From: Syntrophaceae bacterium UBA6252
Lineage (GTDB): Bacteria > Desulfobacterota > Syntrophia > Syntrophales > UBA6807
NCBI GenBank assembly: GCA_002441265.1
Contig: DJVQ01000034.1
Span: 75,815-86,063, forward strand
Reading direction: 5' to 3'
DNA: 10,249 nt
The notes under the pieces were generated by a model that saw nothing but the letters and a program-made list of their open reading frames with translations, did not search any database and had not been told where the DNA came from. Within the stretch, counting starts at the first letter, position 1. Each line of letters opens with the position of its first letter. Shown here in pieces: positions 1 to 7,651 of the stretch. The position numbers and the translations under genes are program-made.

Positions 1-674
1 GCCTCGATGACTTCCAGCCCCTTGTTCATCATGGTGGCGGAGTCGATGGTGATCTTCCTGCCCATGACCCAGTTGGGGTGGCGGAGGGCGTCCGCGGCCG
101 TGATCTTCCCGAACTCCTCCCGGGGAAGCCTGAAAAACGGCCCTCCCGAGGCGGTGAGCAGGATCCGTTTCAGGTGCCTTGGGTCGCGCCCCTCCAGGCA
201 TTGAAAGATCGCGCTGTGTTCGCTGTCCACGGGAATCAGCCGGACGCCCCTCCCGGCGGCCCGTTCCATGACGATGGCACCCGCCGTCACCAGCGTTTCC
301 TTGTTCGCCAGCGCGACGTCCTTTCCCGCTTCGACGGCCGCCATGGTCGGGACAAGCCCCGCGGCGCCCACCATGGCCGAAAGGACGAGGTCCGCCTCCT
401 TCAGAGACGCCGTTTCCCCGTATCCCTCCGGTCCCCACAAAATCGCCGTTCCCGATCCCTCACGGCCGAGAGCGTCCCGGAGCCGCAGGGCGTGTTCCTC
501 GTCGATCACCGCCGCCACGGCGGGCCTGAATGCGAGGATCTGCTCCTTCAGGAGGCCGACGTTCCGTCCCGCGGCGAGCGCCGCCACCCGGAACCGGTCG
601 CGGTGTCTCCCGATCACGTCGAGAGCCCCCGTTCCGATGGAGCCCGTGGAACCGAGGAGAACGAGGTTCTTCAA
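1..674 (-). CDS. dxr: 1-deoxy-D-xylulose 5-phosphate reductoisomerase (partial, C-terminus outside window)
   Basis: DXR converts 1-deoxy-D-xylulose 5-phosphate to 2-C-methyl-D-erythritol 4-phosphate with NADPH and a divalent metal, the committed step of the MEP isoprenoid pathway in the cytoplasm. 224 codons are present and the reading frame stays open to the window edge. Visible motifs are the NADPH-binding GSTGSIG (residues 8-14), LANKETLV (122-129), metal ligands D150 and E152 in PVDSEHSA, LTASGGPF (173-180), and HPNW...KITIDSATMMNKGLE (199-221) holding H199, S212, N217, K218 and metal ligand E221. The full family length is about 390-400 residues, so roughly the C-terminal 40% is missing. 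The start is TTG at 674-672, overlapping the cdsA stop by four bases (TTGA). No other start in this frame fits, because the glycine-rich motif begins seven residues later as usual. Translation is probably coupled to cdsA. Family identity is secure. Confidence 0.97.
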   Translation of the reverse strand, partial: MKNLVLLGSTGSIGTGALDVIGRHRDRFRVAALAAGRNVGLLKEQILAFRPAVAAVIDEEHALRLRDALGREGSGTAILWGPEGYGETASLKEADLVLSAMVGAAGLVPTMAAVEAGKDVALANKETLVTAGAIVMERAAGRGVRLIPVDSEHSAIFQCLEGRDPRHLKRILLTASGGPFFRLPREEFGKITAADALRHPNWVMGRKITIDSATMMNKGLEVIE

Positions 675-1477
675 GAGATCACCAGGGTTTGGTAATAGTA
701 CACGAAGGGAATCATGAAAACAAGGGAGTCCAGCCTGTCCAGAACCCCGCCGTGTCCCGGAAACAGGAATCCCGAATCCTTCACCTGGGCGCTTCGCTTG
801 ATGGCCGATTCGAAGAGGTCGCCGAGCTGGCAGAGGAGGCTGCCCAGGAAAGCGAGGACGACCGTGTCGACCGCGGACAGCTCCGGCAGAAAGAAGGTGC
901 GGTAGATCAGGCACCCGATGATGGTTCCCGCGATGAGCCCCAGCGTCCCCTCGACGGTCTTGCCCGCGCTCACCAGGGGCATGAGCTTCCTTCTCCCCCA
1001 TTTTCTCCCCACGTAAAAGGCCGTGATGTCGCCGGAAAAAGCAAGGATGACGACGAAAAAAATCCAGGCGATGCCGTTGTCCAGGGAACGGATCAGAACG
1101 GCATGGCCGAAGAGAAAGGGCAGGTAGACGATGCCGGACACGACCTTCATGAGATCGGCGATCTCGGGAAGCGACTCGCCCGCCCGGAAGAGATACAGGA
1201 GAAAGACGACGATGAAGGAAAGGACCGCCGACGCCGCCAGAAGCCCGGCGCCGCCGACAAGGGCCGCCATGGGGAAGAGGATTGCGGCGCAGATCCCCTC
1301 CGCCATTTCCAGGGGCCGGCCCTTTCCGAAAACCATCCTGTGGTACTCGAACATCCCCCCCGCAAGAAGCAGGGCGATGAGGGCGGCGAACAGGAAAGGC
1401 CCCCCGAAACAGACGAGATAGAAGAGAATGGGGACGGCGACGATGCCCGTGATCCATCTTTTCAGGTGCCCGGTCAT
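671..1477 (-). CDS. cdsA: phosphatidate cytidylyltransferase
   Basis: CdsA makes CDP-diacylglycerol from CTP and phosphatidic acid in the inner membrane, the entry point to bacterial phospholipid synthesis. The protein has 268 residues, normal for the family, and is almost entirely hydrophobic with about seven or eight predicted membrane segments starting near residue 10. The family signature is complete at residues 224-250: S224, K227-R228, K233-D234, then PGHGG (240-244) and D247-R248-x-D250. Upstream lie SGD (148-150), GRKWG (157-161) and the SAGKTVEG loop (170-177). The start chosen is ATG 1477, which overlaps the uppS stop as ATGA; an in-frame extension to 1624 would lie inside uppS and adds an implausible hydrophilic leader. 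It sits between uppS and dxr in the classical order, so all three are likely co-transcribed and translationally coupled. Confidence 0.97.
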   Translation of the reverse strand: MTGHLKRWITGIVAVPILFYLVCFGGPFLFAALIALLLAGGMFEYHRMVFGKGRPLEMAEGICAAILFPMAALVGGAGLLAASAVLSFIVVFLLYLFRAGESLPEIADLMKVVSGIVYLPFLFGHAVLIRSLDNGIAWIFFVVILAFSGDITAFYVGRKWGRRKLMPLVSAGKTVEGTLGLIAGTIIGCLIYRTFFLPELSAVDTVVLAFLGSLLCQLGDLFESAIKRSAQVKDSGFLFPGHGGVLDRLDSLVFMIPFVYYYQTLVIS

Positions 1478-2223
1478 GAGTCCCGCCGTTCGATCTGGTC
1501 GCTTGTCATTCCAAACCGCCTTTCCCGGTGCTGGTAGTCGGAAATGGCGCGAAGGAGGTGCTCCCGATTGAAATCGGGCCACAGGACTTCCGTGAAGTAA
1601 AGTTCCGTGTAGGCCAGCTGCCACAGGAGAAAATTGCTGATCCGGAATTCCCCGCTTGTCCGGATGAGGATGTCCGGGTCGGGCATGCCTGCGGTGTAAA
1701 GGAACCGCGGGAAGGACTCCTTCGTGACATCCGATTCCGACAATTCACCTGCGGCCGCTTTCCCGACGATTTTCCGGACCGCCGAAACGATCTCGTCCCT
1801 CCCCCCGTAACTCAGGGCCAGGCTGAGGATCATCCCGTCGTTCCGCGAGGTTCTCTCCTCGATGTCCCTCAGGGTGTCCCGGATGACGTCGGGAAGGATC
1901 CCGATGTCCCCGATGCTTCGAAGACGGATGCCGTTTTGCACGAGTTCGTCGAGCGTGGAAAGGAGATAGTCCTTGAGAAGAATCATCAGGGCGGACACTT
2001 CTTCCTTCGGCCGCTGCCAGTTTTCCACGGAGAAGGCGAACAGGGTCAGGTAGCGGACGCCGATCTCCCGGCAGGCCCTGACGATTTCCCGGACCGCCTC
2101 GGCACCTTTCCTGTGTCCCTCGATCCGCATGAGGGAACGCTGTTTCGCCCAGCGGCCGTTACCGTCCATGATTACGGCGATATGAGCGGGAACCCTCGTC
2201 TTGTCGACCTCCGCGTGCATCAC
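1474..2223 (-). CDS. uppS: isoprenyl (undecaprenyl) diphosphate synthase
   Basis: This is a cis-prenyltransferase that condenses isopentenyl diphosphate onto farnesyl diphosphate to make undecaprenyl diphosphate, the lipid carrier for peptidoglycan and O-antigen. The protein has 249 residues, the normal length. Motifs in order: HIAVIMDGNGRWAK (14-27) with catalytic D20 and the phosphate-binding GNGRW; FAFSVENWQRP; SYGGRDEI; DPDILIRTSGE followed by RISNFLLWQ and YTELYF; and WPDF near the C-terminus with ERRFG. Two starts are possible three bases apart: GTG at 2223 and ATG at 2220. Both lie a usable distance from a GGAGG-like site around 2231-2235, with spacing of 7 or 10 bases. It is the first gene of the uppS-cdsA-dxr set. 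The frr gene that often precedes uppS is absent, so this operon starts here. Confidence 0.97.
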   Translation of the reverse strand: MMHAEVDKTRVPAHIAVIMDGNGRWAKQRSLMRIEGHRKGAEAVREIVRACREIGVRYLTLFAFSVENWQRPKEEVSALMILLKDYLLSTLDELVQNGIRLRSIGDIGILPDVIRDTLRDIEERTSRNDGMILSLALSYGGRDEIVSAVRKIVGKAAAGELSESDVTKESFPRFLYTAGMPDPDILIRTSGEFRISNFLLWQLAYTELYFTEVLWPDFNREHLLRAISDYQHRERRFGMTSDQIERRDS

Positions 2224-2422
2224 GAAAATCCCTCCCCCCGTTCGGGTTTGCGATGTACCACAGCCCCCTTACATTTTCAAGGCATCTTTTCCGGGGTAGC
2301 ATGGGAATCTTTTTGACGATTTCATCGTTTGACGGCTCCCTTCGACGTCCCCGCGCCGCGTAACGCGCCGTCCCTTCCCGCGGCCGGATTCGCCGTAGAA
2401 AGGAAGGGGGATTTGTGGTAGG
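2224..2422. other. divergent intergenic region between uppS and the M16 peptidase
   Basis: This 199-base gap carries the start signals for both directions. The uppS side holds a candidate promoter (2252-2280). The peptidase side shows a TTTGACG direct repeat (2312-2318 and 2328-2334, 16 bases apart) and purine-rich stretches AGGAAGGGGG (2401-2410) and AGGA (2420-2423) that could serve as ribosome binding sites. I found no convincing plus-strand promoter and no gene. Confidence 0.6.
2252..2280 (-). promoter_or_regulatory. candidate sigma70-type promoter for uppS-cdsA-dxr
   Basis: On the minus strand a TTGAAA -35-like hexamer (2280-2275) is followed after exactly 17 bases by TACATC (2257-2252), which carries a TGG extended -10 element. 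Transcription would start near 2245, about 20-25 bases before the uppS start. The -10 matches the consensus at only three of six positions, so this rests mainly on spacing, the extended element and position. Confidence 0.35.
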
Positions 2423-4159
2423 ATGGCCGCCATGGACAAGGACAGGTTTTCCGATTTTCTGTGGTGGGTCCGGCAGCTTGCAATCGCTTCCCTCACCCTG
2501 TTTTTCTTCGTGGAGGGCATCTTCGTTCTCATACGGGCCTACGGGTCGGACAACCCGCTCGTTTTCATCATGCTTTTCTTTTCCTCCAATCTCATCATCC
2601 TGATCAGCGCCATCGGCTTCCTTTATCCCGTTCAGAAGGTGTTCCGGAGACTGAGGGGGAAAGACGTCCTCGCCGTCCTTCTCCTGCTCGTCCCGCTGCT
2701 GTGTCCTCCGGCGGGGCAGGGTGCGGCCGGGGCGATCGATCTCGAAAGGACGGTCCACCGGTACACCCTCCCGAACGGGCTTCGGCTCCTCGTCGCCGAA
2801 CGGCGGATCAGTCCCACCGTTTCCTGTTACATCCGCTACAAGGTCGGCTCCGTCGACGAACGGGAGGAATTCTCCGGGACGGCCCATTTCCTGGAGCATC
2901 TTCTCTTCAAGGGAACGGAAACCATCGGAACGACGGACTGGAGCAGGGAACAAAAGCTTCTCGCCGCCGTCGAGGATCTGAGCGGCAGGCTGGACGACGA
3001 ACGGCAACGCGGCGCCGCCGCGGACCGGAAGAAGATAGAAGACCTGGAGGAACGCCTCCGCGCCCTAGAGGAGGAGTCGGCCCTGCTGGTGAAGGCCAAC
3101 GAGATCGACCGGCTGTACACGGAAAGCGGGGCGGTGGCCCTGAACGCGTCCACCGGATGCGACCTCACCACCTACCACGTGAGCCTGCCGGCGAACCGGC
3201 TCGAACTGTGGGCGCGGATCGAGGCGGACCGCATGGCGAACGCCGTCTTCCGGGAATTCTACAAGGAACGGCAGGTGATCGAGGAGGAACGGCGCCAGAC
3301 CGTCGAATCCGTTCCGGAGAGGATGCTCACGGAACTGTTTCTCGAAACGGCCTTTGTTTCGCACCCCTACAGGCGGCCCATCATCGGCTGGCCGTCCCGG
3401 ATCCCCTTTCTCGACATCCGCTACGTCCGTGATTTCTACAGGACGTACCACGTTCCCAACAACGCCGTCGTGGTCGTCGTCGGGAACGTCGACCCCGACG
3501 AGGTCCTGAGCATCGTGACCCGGTATTTCGGCGCCATCCCGGCCAGGGAACTCCCGCCCGCGGAAATGGCCGGCGAACCCGCCCAGGCGGGGGAGCGCCG
3601 GGCCGAATACCGGGGCGGCGCCAACGGGAAGGTGATCGTCGGGTTCCACAAGCCGACCCTTCCCTCGCCCGACGACACCGTGTTCGACCTCGTCGACCTG
3701 ATCCTCACCGGCGGACGGACCTCGCGGCTTCACCGCATCCTCGTGGAGGAAAAGGCGATCGCTTCGTCTGTCGAGTCGGGGAGCAGTTTCCCCGGCGTGC
3801 GGTATCCCAATCTTTTCGTCTTTTTCGCATCCCCCCGGGCCCCCCATGGAACGGCGGAACTGGAAACGGCCCTCCTGGAGGAACTGGAACGGCTTCGAAG
3901 GGAGCCCGTCTCCGACCGGGAAATCGAAAAGGCGAAGAACATCTACCGGGCGCAGCTCCTCCGGGAAATGAGTTCCAACGAAGGATTTGCGAGTCTTCTG
4001 TCCTACTTCGAAATCGTCGCCGGCGATTTCCGTTACCTGTCGAAGCAGCTGGAGGCGATGGAGAAGGTCACCCCGGACGACATCCGGAGAGCGGCGGCGG
4101 TTTATTTTGTCGAAAAGAACCGCACCGTAGCCGTCCTGAACGGAAAGGAGGCGCCGTGA
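2423..4159 (+). CDS. M16 family zinc metallopeptidase with membrane-anchoring N-terminal extension
   Basis: This is an inverzincin-type peptidase, predicted to degrade peptides at the outer face of the inner membrane. Numbering is from ATG 2423 (578 residues). The zinc motif HFLEH (155-159) is intact. The third ligand is probably E289 in ERQVIEEERR, about 129 residues after H159 rather than the usual 74-76, because a charged coiled-coil insertion (roughly 172-232) intervenes; similar insertions occur in some bacterial M16 proteins. Conserved NAST...DLTTYHVSLP follows at 241-256, then the second domain to the C-terminus. Before the catalytic domain come two hydrophobic segments (about 17-37 and 45-68) and a third (82-103) that looks like an ordinary signal peptide in its own right. 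ATG 2432 is an alternative start, with AGGA eight bases upstream. The next M16 gene overlaps the stop by four bases, and the two products probably work together. Confidence 0.93.
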   Translation: MAAMDKDRFSDFLWWVRQLAIASLTLFFFVEGIFVLIRAYGSDNPLVFIMLFFSSNLIILISAIGFLYPVQKVFRRLRGKDVLAVLLLLVPLLCPPAGQGAAGAIDLERTVHRYTLPNGLRLLVAERRISPTVSCYIRYKVGSVDEREEFSGTAHFLEHLLFKGTETIGTTDWSREQKLLAAVEDLSGRLDDERQRGAAADRKKIEDLEERLRALEEESALLVKANEIDRLYTESGAVALNASTGCDLTTYHVSLPANRLELWARIEADRMANAVFREFYKERQVIEEERRQTVESVPERMLTELFLETAFVSHPYRRPIIGWPSRIPFLDIRYVRDFYRTYHVPNNAVVVVVGNVDPDEVLSIVTRYFGAIPARELPPAEMAGEPAQAGERRAEYRGGANGKVIVGFHKPTLPSPDDTVFDLVDLILTGGRTSRLHRILVEEKAIASSVESGSSFPGVRYPNLFVFFASPRAPHGTAELETALLEELERLRREPVSDREIEKAKNIYRAQLLREMSSNEGFASLLSYFEIVAGDFRYLSKQLEAMEKVTPDDIRRAAAVYFVEKNRTVAVLNGKEAP

Positions 4160-5574
4160 AAAAGCCCGCCCTGCTCCTCTGCCTCGTCTCCTTTCTTCTG
4201 CTGTCCTGCCGGCCCGCCCTGCTTCAGCCCCCCGGGGATCTTCCCTCCCCTCCCCTGGAGGTCAGGATTCCCTCCCTCGACAAAACGGTCCTGGCGAACG
4301 GCATCACGCTGTACCACCTGGAGGACGGGGAGCTGCCCCTCGTTTCGGTGTCCGTCCTGATCGGAGCCGGTTCGGCTTTCGATCCCAAGGGAAAGGAAGG
4401 GGTGGCGGAACTCACCGGAGGGCTTCTCCGGACGGGCGGAACCCTGGGCATGGCAAGCGCCGCGTTGGACGAGGAACTCGATTTCATGGCCGCGGAAGTG
4501 AACGTGGAGGTGGAACGGGAGGTCACCTGGATGGGAGCCTCCTTCCTGAAGGAGGATTTCGCCCGGGGGCTCTACCTTCTTTCGCGGATGATCCAGGAGC
4601 CCGCCTTCGAAAAGGAAAAGTTCGCCCTGGCGAAAAACCTGAAAAGGGACGCCCTCCTGAGGATCCCGGACAACCCCTCCCGTCTGGCCTTCCGGGAGTT
4701 CTTCGGAATTCTCTACGGGGACGATCCCCGGGGCCGTCTGGAGACGATGAGCTCCGTCGAAGGCATCCGCCGGGAGGATCTGGTCCGGTTCTACGAATCC
4801 TCCTTTTTCCCCGGGAACGTCCGAATCGCCGTGACGGGGGACATCGACGCCAAGGACGCCCTGAAGCAGGTGGAGCAGGCCTTCGGCTCCTGGCGGCGAC
4901 AGGGGTCGATCCCCGTTCTGCCCTTGCCGAAACCCCACGGCGAAGGGGTTTATCTCCTCAGAAAGGATCTTCCCCAGTCCGTGATCGTCACCGGCCAGAT
5001 CGTCTCCGGAAGCCTGGACGAGGACCACTATGCCTTCGAAGTGCTCGATTTCATCCTGGGAAGCGGCGGCTTCCGCTCCCGCATCTTCGGCAGGGTGAGG
5101 AACACCCTCGGGCTCGCATACAGCGCGGGAAGCTTCTACGTGCCCCGCGGGGGCTACGGGGTCTTCGCCGCGTACGCCATGACGAAAAGCGGCGCCACCG
5201 CCAGGGTGGCCGGGGAAATCGCCGTCATTTTGAAACAGTCGGGGATTCAGCTCATGGAAGGGGAGGAAATCGACTGGGCGAAGGAATCCCTTGTGAACCA
5301 GTTCGTTTTCTCCCTCTCCAGCGTCGGGAAAATCGCGAGGCAGCAGATGCTCATCGACTACCAGGAGCTCCCGGGGGATTATCTCTCCCGCTACCGGGAA
5401 AACATCCGCCGCGTCACGGCGGAGGACGTCGAGCGGGCGTCCCGCAGCCGGCTCGGCCTGGGGGACGACCTGCCCATGCTGGTACTCGGGGACGACAGCG
5501 CCTTTGACGGTTCCCTCGATGTCTTCGGCCCCGTCCGCGTCATCCAGGCCACCGGTCTCCAGGAAAAGGAATGA
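4156..5574 (+). CDS. M16 family non-catalytic partner subunit, predicted lipoprotein
   Basis: This 472-residue M16 homologue appears to lack catalytic zinc. The position of the HxxEH motif reads ELTGG (85-89), with no His or Glu ligands in register. It keeps the conserved segment SRIFGRVRNTLGLAY, whose R315 and Y322 match the R/Y pair known from the non-catalytic subunit of two-chain bacterial M16B peptidases, where it helps bind substrate. The N-terminus is a lipoprotein signal (MKK, a hydrophobic core, then LLSC with lipidated C18), so the mature protein should be membrane-anchored facing the periplasm. The start is GTG 4156, overlapping the preceding stop as GTGA, with a strong AAGGAGG site at 4145-4151. 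Tight coupling to the catalytic M16 gene suggests stoichiometric production and a heteromeric enzyme. Complex formation is inference. Confidence 0.93.
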   Translation: MKKPALLLCLVSFLLLSCRPALLQPPGDLPSPPLEVRIPSLDKTVLANGITLYHLEDGELPLVSVSVLIGAGSAFDPKGKEGVAELTGGLLRTGGTLGMASAALDEELDFMAAEVNVEVEREVTWMGASFLKEDFARGLYLLSRMIQEPAFEKEKFALAKNLKRDALLRIPDNPSRLAFREFFGILYGDDPRGRLETMSSVEGIRREDLVRFYESSFFPGNVRIAVTGDIDAKDALKQVEQAFGSWRRQGSIPVLPLPKPHGEGVYLLRKDLPQSVIVTGQIVSGSLDEDHYAFEVLDFILGSGGFRSRIFGRVRNTLGLAYSAGSFYVPRGGYGVFAAYAMTKSGATARVAGEIAVILKQSGIQLMEGEEIDWAKESLVNQFVFSLSSVGKIARQQMLIDYQELPGDYLSRYRENIRRVTAEDVERASRSRLGLGDDLPMLVLGDDSAFDGSLDVFGPVRVIQATGLQEKE

Positions 5575-5616
5575 CAAAGCGCTTTCGCAGGCGCCCAGAA
5601 AACAGGAAAGGAACCC

Positions 5617-6864
5617 ATGACCGTCGACAGTCCCCTTTTTGACAGAATTTCGAAACGAATCGACTCCTACCGGGAACAGATGATCACACTCCAGGTCGAC
5701 CTCACCGCCATCCCCGCCCTGGGGCCGGAAAACGGGGGGGACGGCGAGTTGGAAAAAGCCGTCTTCCTGGAATCCTTTCTCCGCGGCGCGGGCTTCGGGG
5801 AGCTTACCCGGTGCGATGCGCCCGATTCCCGGGTTTCGTCGGGCATCCGCCCGAACCTGATCGTCCGGCTCCCCGGGAAAAATCCGGAGAGAACCATCTG
5901 GATCCTGACCCACACGGACATCGTGCCTCCCGGGGAAAGCGGCCTGTGGGAAGGAGACCCTTACGGCGCCTTCGTCAGGGACGGCAGGATCTACGGGCGG
6001 GGGACGGAAGACAACCAGCAGGACCTCGTGGCCTCCCTTTTCGCCGCAAAGGCCTTTCTCGACGAGGGGATTTCCCCGGAGTCCGGCGTCGCGCTTGCCT
6101 TCGTCGCCGACGAAGAGACGGCCAGCATCTACGGCCTTCCCCATGTCCTCCGGTCGATGCGGTCCGTTTTCCGGACGACCGACTGGATTCTCGTGCCCGA
6201 TTTCGGAAACCGGGAGGGAACGCTCATCGAGGTCGCGGAGAAAAGTCTTCTCTGGCTGAAGATCAGAACCCGGGGGAAACAGTGCCACGCCAGCACGCCG
6301 GGCGAGGGGATCAACGCCTTCGTCGCCGCCTCGCACCTGGTCGTCCGTCTCCGCGAACTGTACCGGCGCTATCCCCTGTCGGACCCCGTATTCGTCCCGC
6401 CTGAAAGCACCTTCGAGGCGACCCGGAAGGAGGCCAACATCCCCAACGTCAACACCGTCCCCGGGGACGACGTGTTCTATCTCGACTGCCGCATCCTGCC
6501 CGCCTACCCCGTGGCCAAGGTCAAGGAGACCATCCGGGAAATCGCCGCCGGGGTGGAAAAGGAATTCGGGGTGTCGGTGGAGATCTCGCCCGTTCAGGAG
6601 CACCAGGCACCGGAAGCGACGGCGCCCGACGCGCCGGCGGTCCGCGCCCTCAAGTCGGCCCTGAAGGATGTCTACGGGATCGAAGGAAGGCCCACGGGGA
6701 TCGGCGGCGGGACGGTGGCCGCCTTTTTCCGGAGGGAGGGACTGCCCGCGGTGGTCTGGTCAAAGACCAACAACACGTTTCACCAGGCGAACGAGAACTG
6801 CATCATAGACAACATGATGGGCAACGCGAAGGTCTATGCCCACCTCTTTCTCCAGAAGGCATGA
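5617..6864 (+). CDS. M20 family metallo-hydrolase (ArgE/DapE/dipeptidase-like)
   Basis: This is a cytoplasmic di-zinc amidohydrolase of 415 residues with no signal peptide. The ligand set is complete: H99 and catalytic D101 in THTDIVPPG; bridging D132 in YGRGTEDNQQ; catalytic base E166 with ligand E167 in VADEETAS; D195 in VPDFGN; and H389 in NNTFHQANEN. The lid/dimerisation domain is inserted at about residues 205-325 and includes H224 in QCHASTPGEGINA. These features support peptide or N-acyl amino acid hydrolysis, but the exact substrate (N-acetylornithine, succinyl-diaminopimelate, or a dipeptide) cannot be read from the sequence. The gene follows the M16 pair after 42 bases, with AGGAAAGGAA (5604-5612) as the ribosome binding site, so co-transcription is likely. 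A role in finishing peptides produced by the envelope peptidases is plausible but inferred. Confidence 0.92.
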   Translation: MTVDSPLFDRISKRIDSYREQMITLQVDLTAIPALGPENGGDGELEKAVFLESFLRGAGFGELTRCDAPDSRVSSGIRPNLIVRLPGKNPERTIWILTHTDIVPPGESGLWEGDPYGAFVRDGRIYGRGTEDNQQDLVASLFAAKAFLDEGISPESGVALAFVADEETASIYGLPHVLRSMRSVFRTTDWILVPDFGNREGTLIEVAEKSLLWLKIRTRGKQCHASTPGEGINAFVAASHLVVRLRELYRRYPLSDPVFVPPESTFEATRKEANIPNVNTVPGDDVFYLDCRILPAYPVAKVKETIREIAAGVEKEFGVSVEISPVQEHQAPEATAPDAPAVRALKSALKDVYGIEGRPTGIGGGTVAAFFRREGLPAVVWSKTNNTFHQANENCIIDNMMGNAKVYAHLFLQKA

Positions 6865-6877
6865 CCCGCCCTTTTTT

Positions 6878-7651
6878 TCAGAATCGCCAGGCCGCCCTGC
6901 CCTCGAAGAGGAACCCGGAGAAATCGGCTTCGGCGTCCGGATGCCCGGGAGACACGAATCGAACCGTGCCGGTCCCGTTTTCATAATCGTCGAACCGGAG
7001 GAACCGGTAGGAAGCGCCGGCATGAACCATGAGATGTTCCGTGCATTCGACGACGATCCCCAGCCCCCCCCGGAACCCCGGCGCCCAGCAGTTCCCGGAG
7101 ACATCGTACCCGTTCTCCTTTTCCCGGTAACGTGAACGGTACCAGCCGGCCCCCGCCAGGGCTTCGAGGCCGACGGGTCCGGCGAGCCGGAACCACCGTT
7201 TCCCCCCGTACAATTCCAGCCCCCCCGCGTCGATGTCGATGCGAAACGCGGAGGTCTTGCCCGAAAAAACGGTGGAGCCCTTCACTCCCGAGTCGATCCA
7301 CTGAAAACCCATGCCGGCGAAAAAACCCGCCGGCCCCCGCCACTCCACTCCGAACCCGATCTGGCTGTAGTGATGGACATGGCTCACCGTTCCGGAAAAA
7401 TGGCCGTTGATGTAATCCACGTACCGGTCGAGTTCTTCCATGTCGGGAAGGCCGTATCCGCCGGAGAGAAAGACGGCCAGGTTCGTCCCGGGGACGGGGG
7501 CCTCCTTTTCCCCTTCGAAGGCCGTGAAGGCAAGCCGGGTGGGAGGAGGCTGCTCCTTTGCCGGGGCCGCCTCCACGGCCGCGGCAAAGGAAGAAAGAAG
7601 GGCGGCGGCCGCAAGGACCGCGACCCCCATGAAAAGAGCTTTCATGTTCAT
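6878..7651 (-). CDS. predicted outer-membrane beta-barrel / surface protein, unknown function
   Basis: This 257-residue secreted protein belongs to no family I recognise. It begins with a clear signal peptide (MKALFMGVAVL... to about A29, AxA-type cleavage). A short Pro/Glu-rich linker (30-56) includes the phrase RLAFTAFEGEKEAPVP. The rest alternates hydrophobic and polar residues with many Gly and aromatic residues (LAVFLSGGYG, IGFGVEWRGPAGFFAGMGFQW, LEALAGAGWYRSRY, FRGGLGIVVE, VHAGASYRFLRF) and ends FEGRAAWRF. A C-terminal Phe after alternating residues is the usual outer-membrane barrel sorting signal, and the size fits an eight-stranded barrel. The start is ATG 7651, overlapping the upstream stop as ATGA, with GGAGG four bases before it (7656-7660); ATG 7645 is an alternative. 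It is translationally coupled to the large secreted protein upstream, suggesting a shared job. The barrel call is inference from composition. Confidence 0.85.
   Translation of the reverse strand: MNMKALFMGVAVLAAAALLSSFAAAVEAAPAKEQPPPTRLAFTAFEGEKEAPVPGTNLAVFLSGGYGLPDMEELDRYVDYINGHFSGTVSHVHHYSQIGFGVEWRGPAGFFAGMGFQWIDSGVKGSTVFSGKTSAFRIDIDAGGLELYGGKRWFRLAGPVGLEALAGAGWYRSRYREKENGYDVSGNCWAPGFRGGLGIVVECTEHLMVHAGASYRFLRFDDYENGTGTVRFVSPGHPDAEADFSGFLFEGRAAWRF

Noticed and set aside
530..1537. 335-codon plus-strand open frame opposite cdsA and parts of dxr and uppS
   Set aside because: It is antisense to the strongly supported genes, and its translation is a charged low-complexity shadow.
1478..1624. 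Longer N-terminus for CdsA
   Set aside because: The extra 49 residues lie wholly within uppS and are unlike any CdsA start; ATG 1477 has the ATGA coupling with uppS.
5576..5585. Perfect 10-bp palindrome AAAGCGCTTT between the M16 and M20 genes
   Set aside because: It has no loop to form a useful RNA hairpin, is a single copy and has no known operator match; probably chance.
4102..6603. Very long open frame (over 830 codons) on the minus strand, antisense to the M16 lipoprotein and M20 genes
   Set aside because: It is a by-product of GC-rich codon use on the plus strand. Its translation is low-complexity and rich in Gly, Asp and Pro with no recognisable motif, whereas the plus-strand frames carry clear family signatures.
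6865..6880. T-run (6872-6878) after the M20 stop as an intrinsic terminator
   Set aside because: No stable stem precedes it; only about three pairs can form, and the T-run overlaps the end of the convergent gene.
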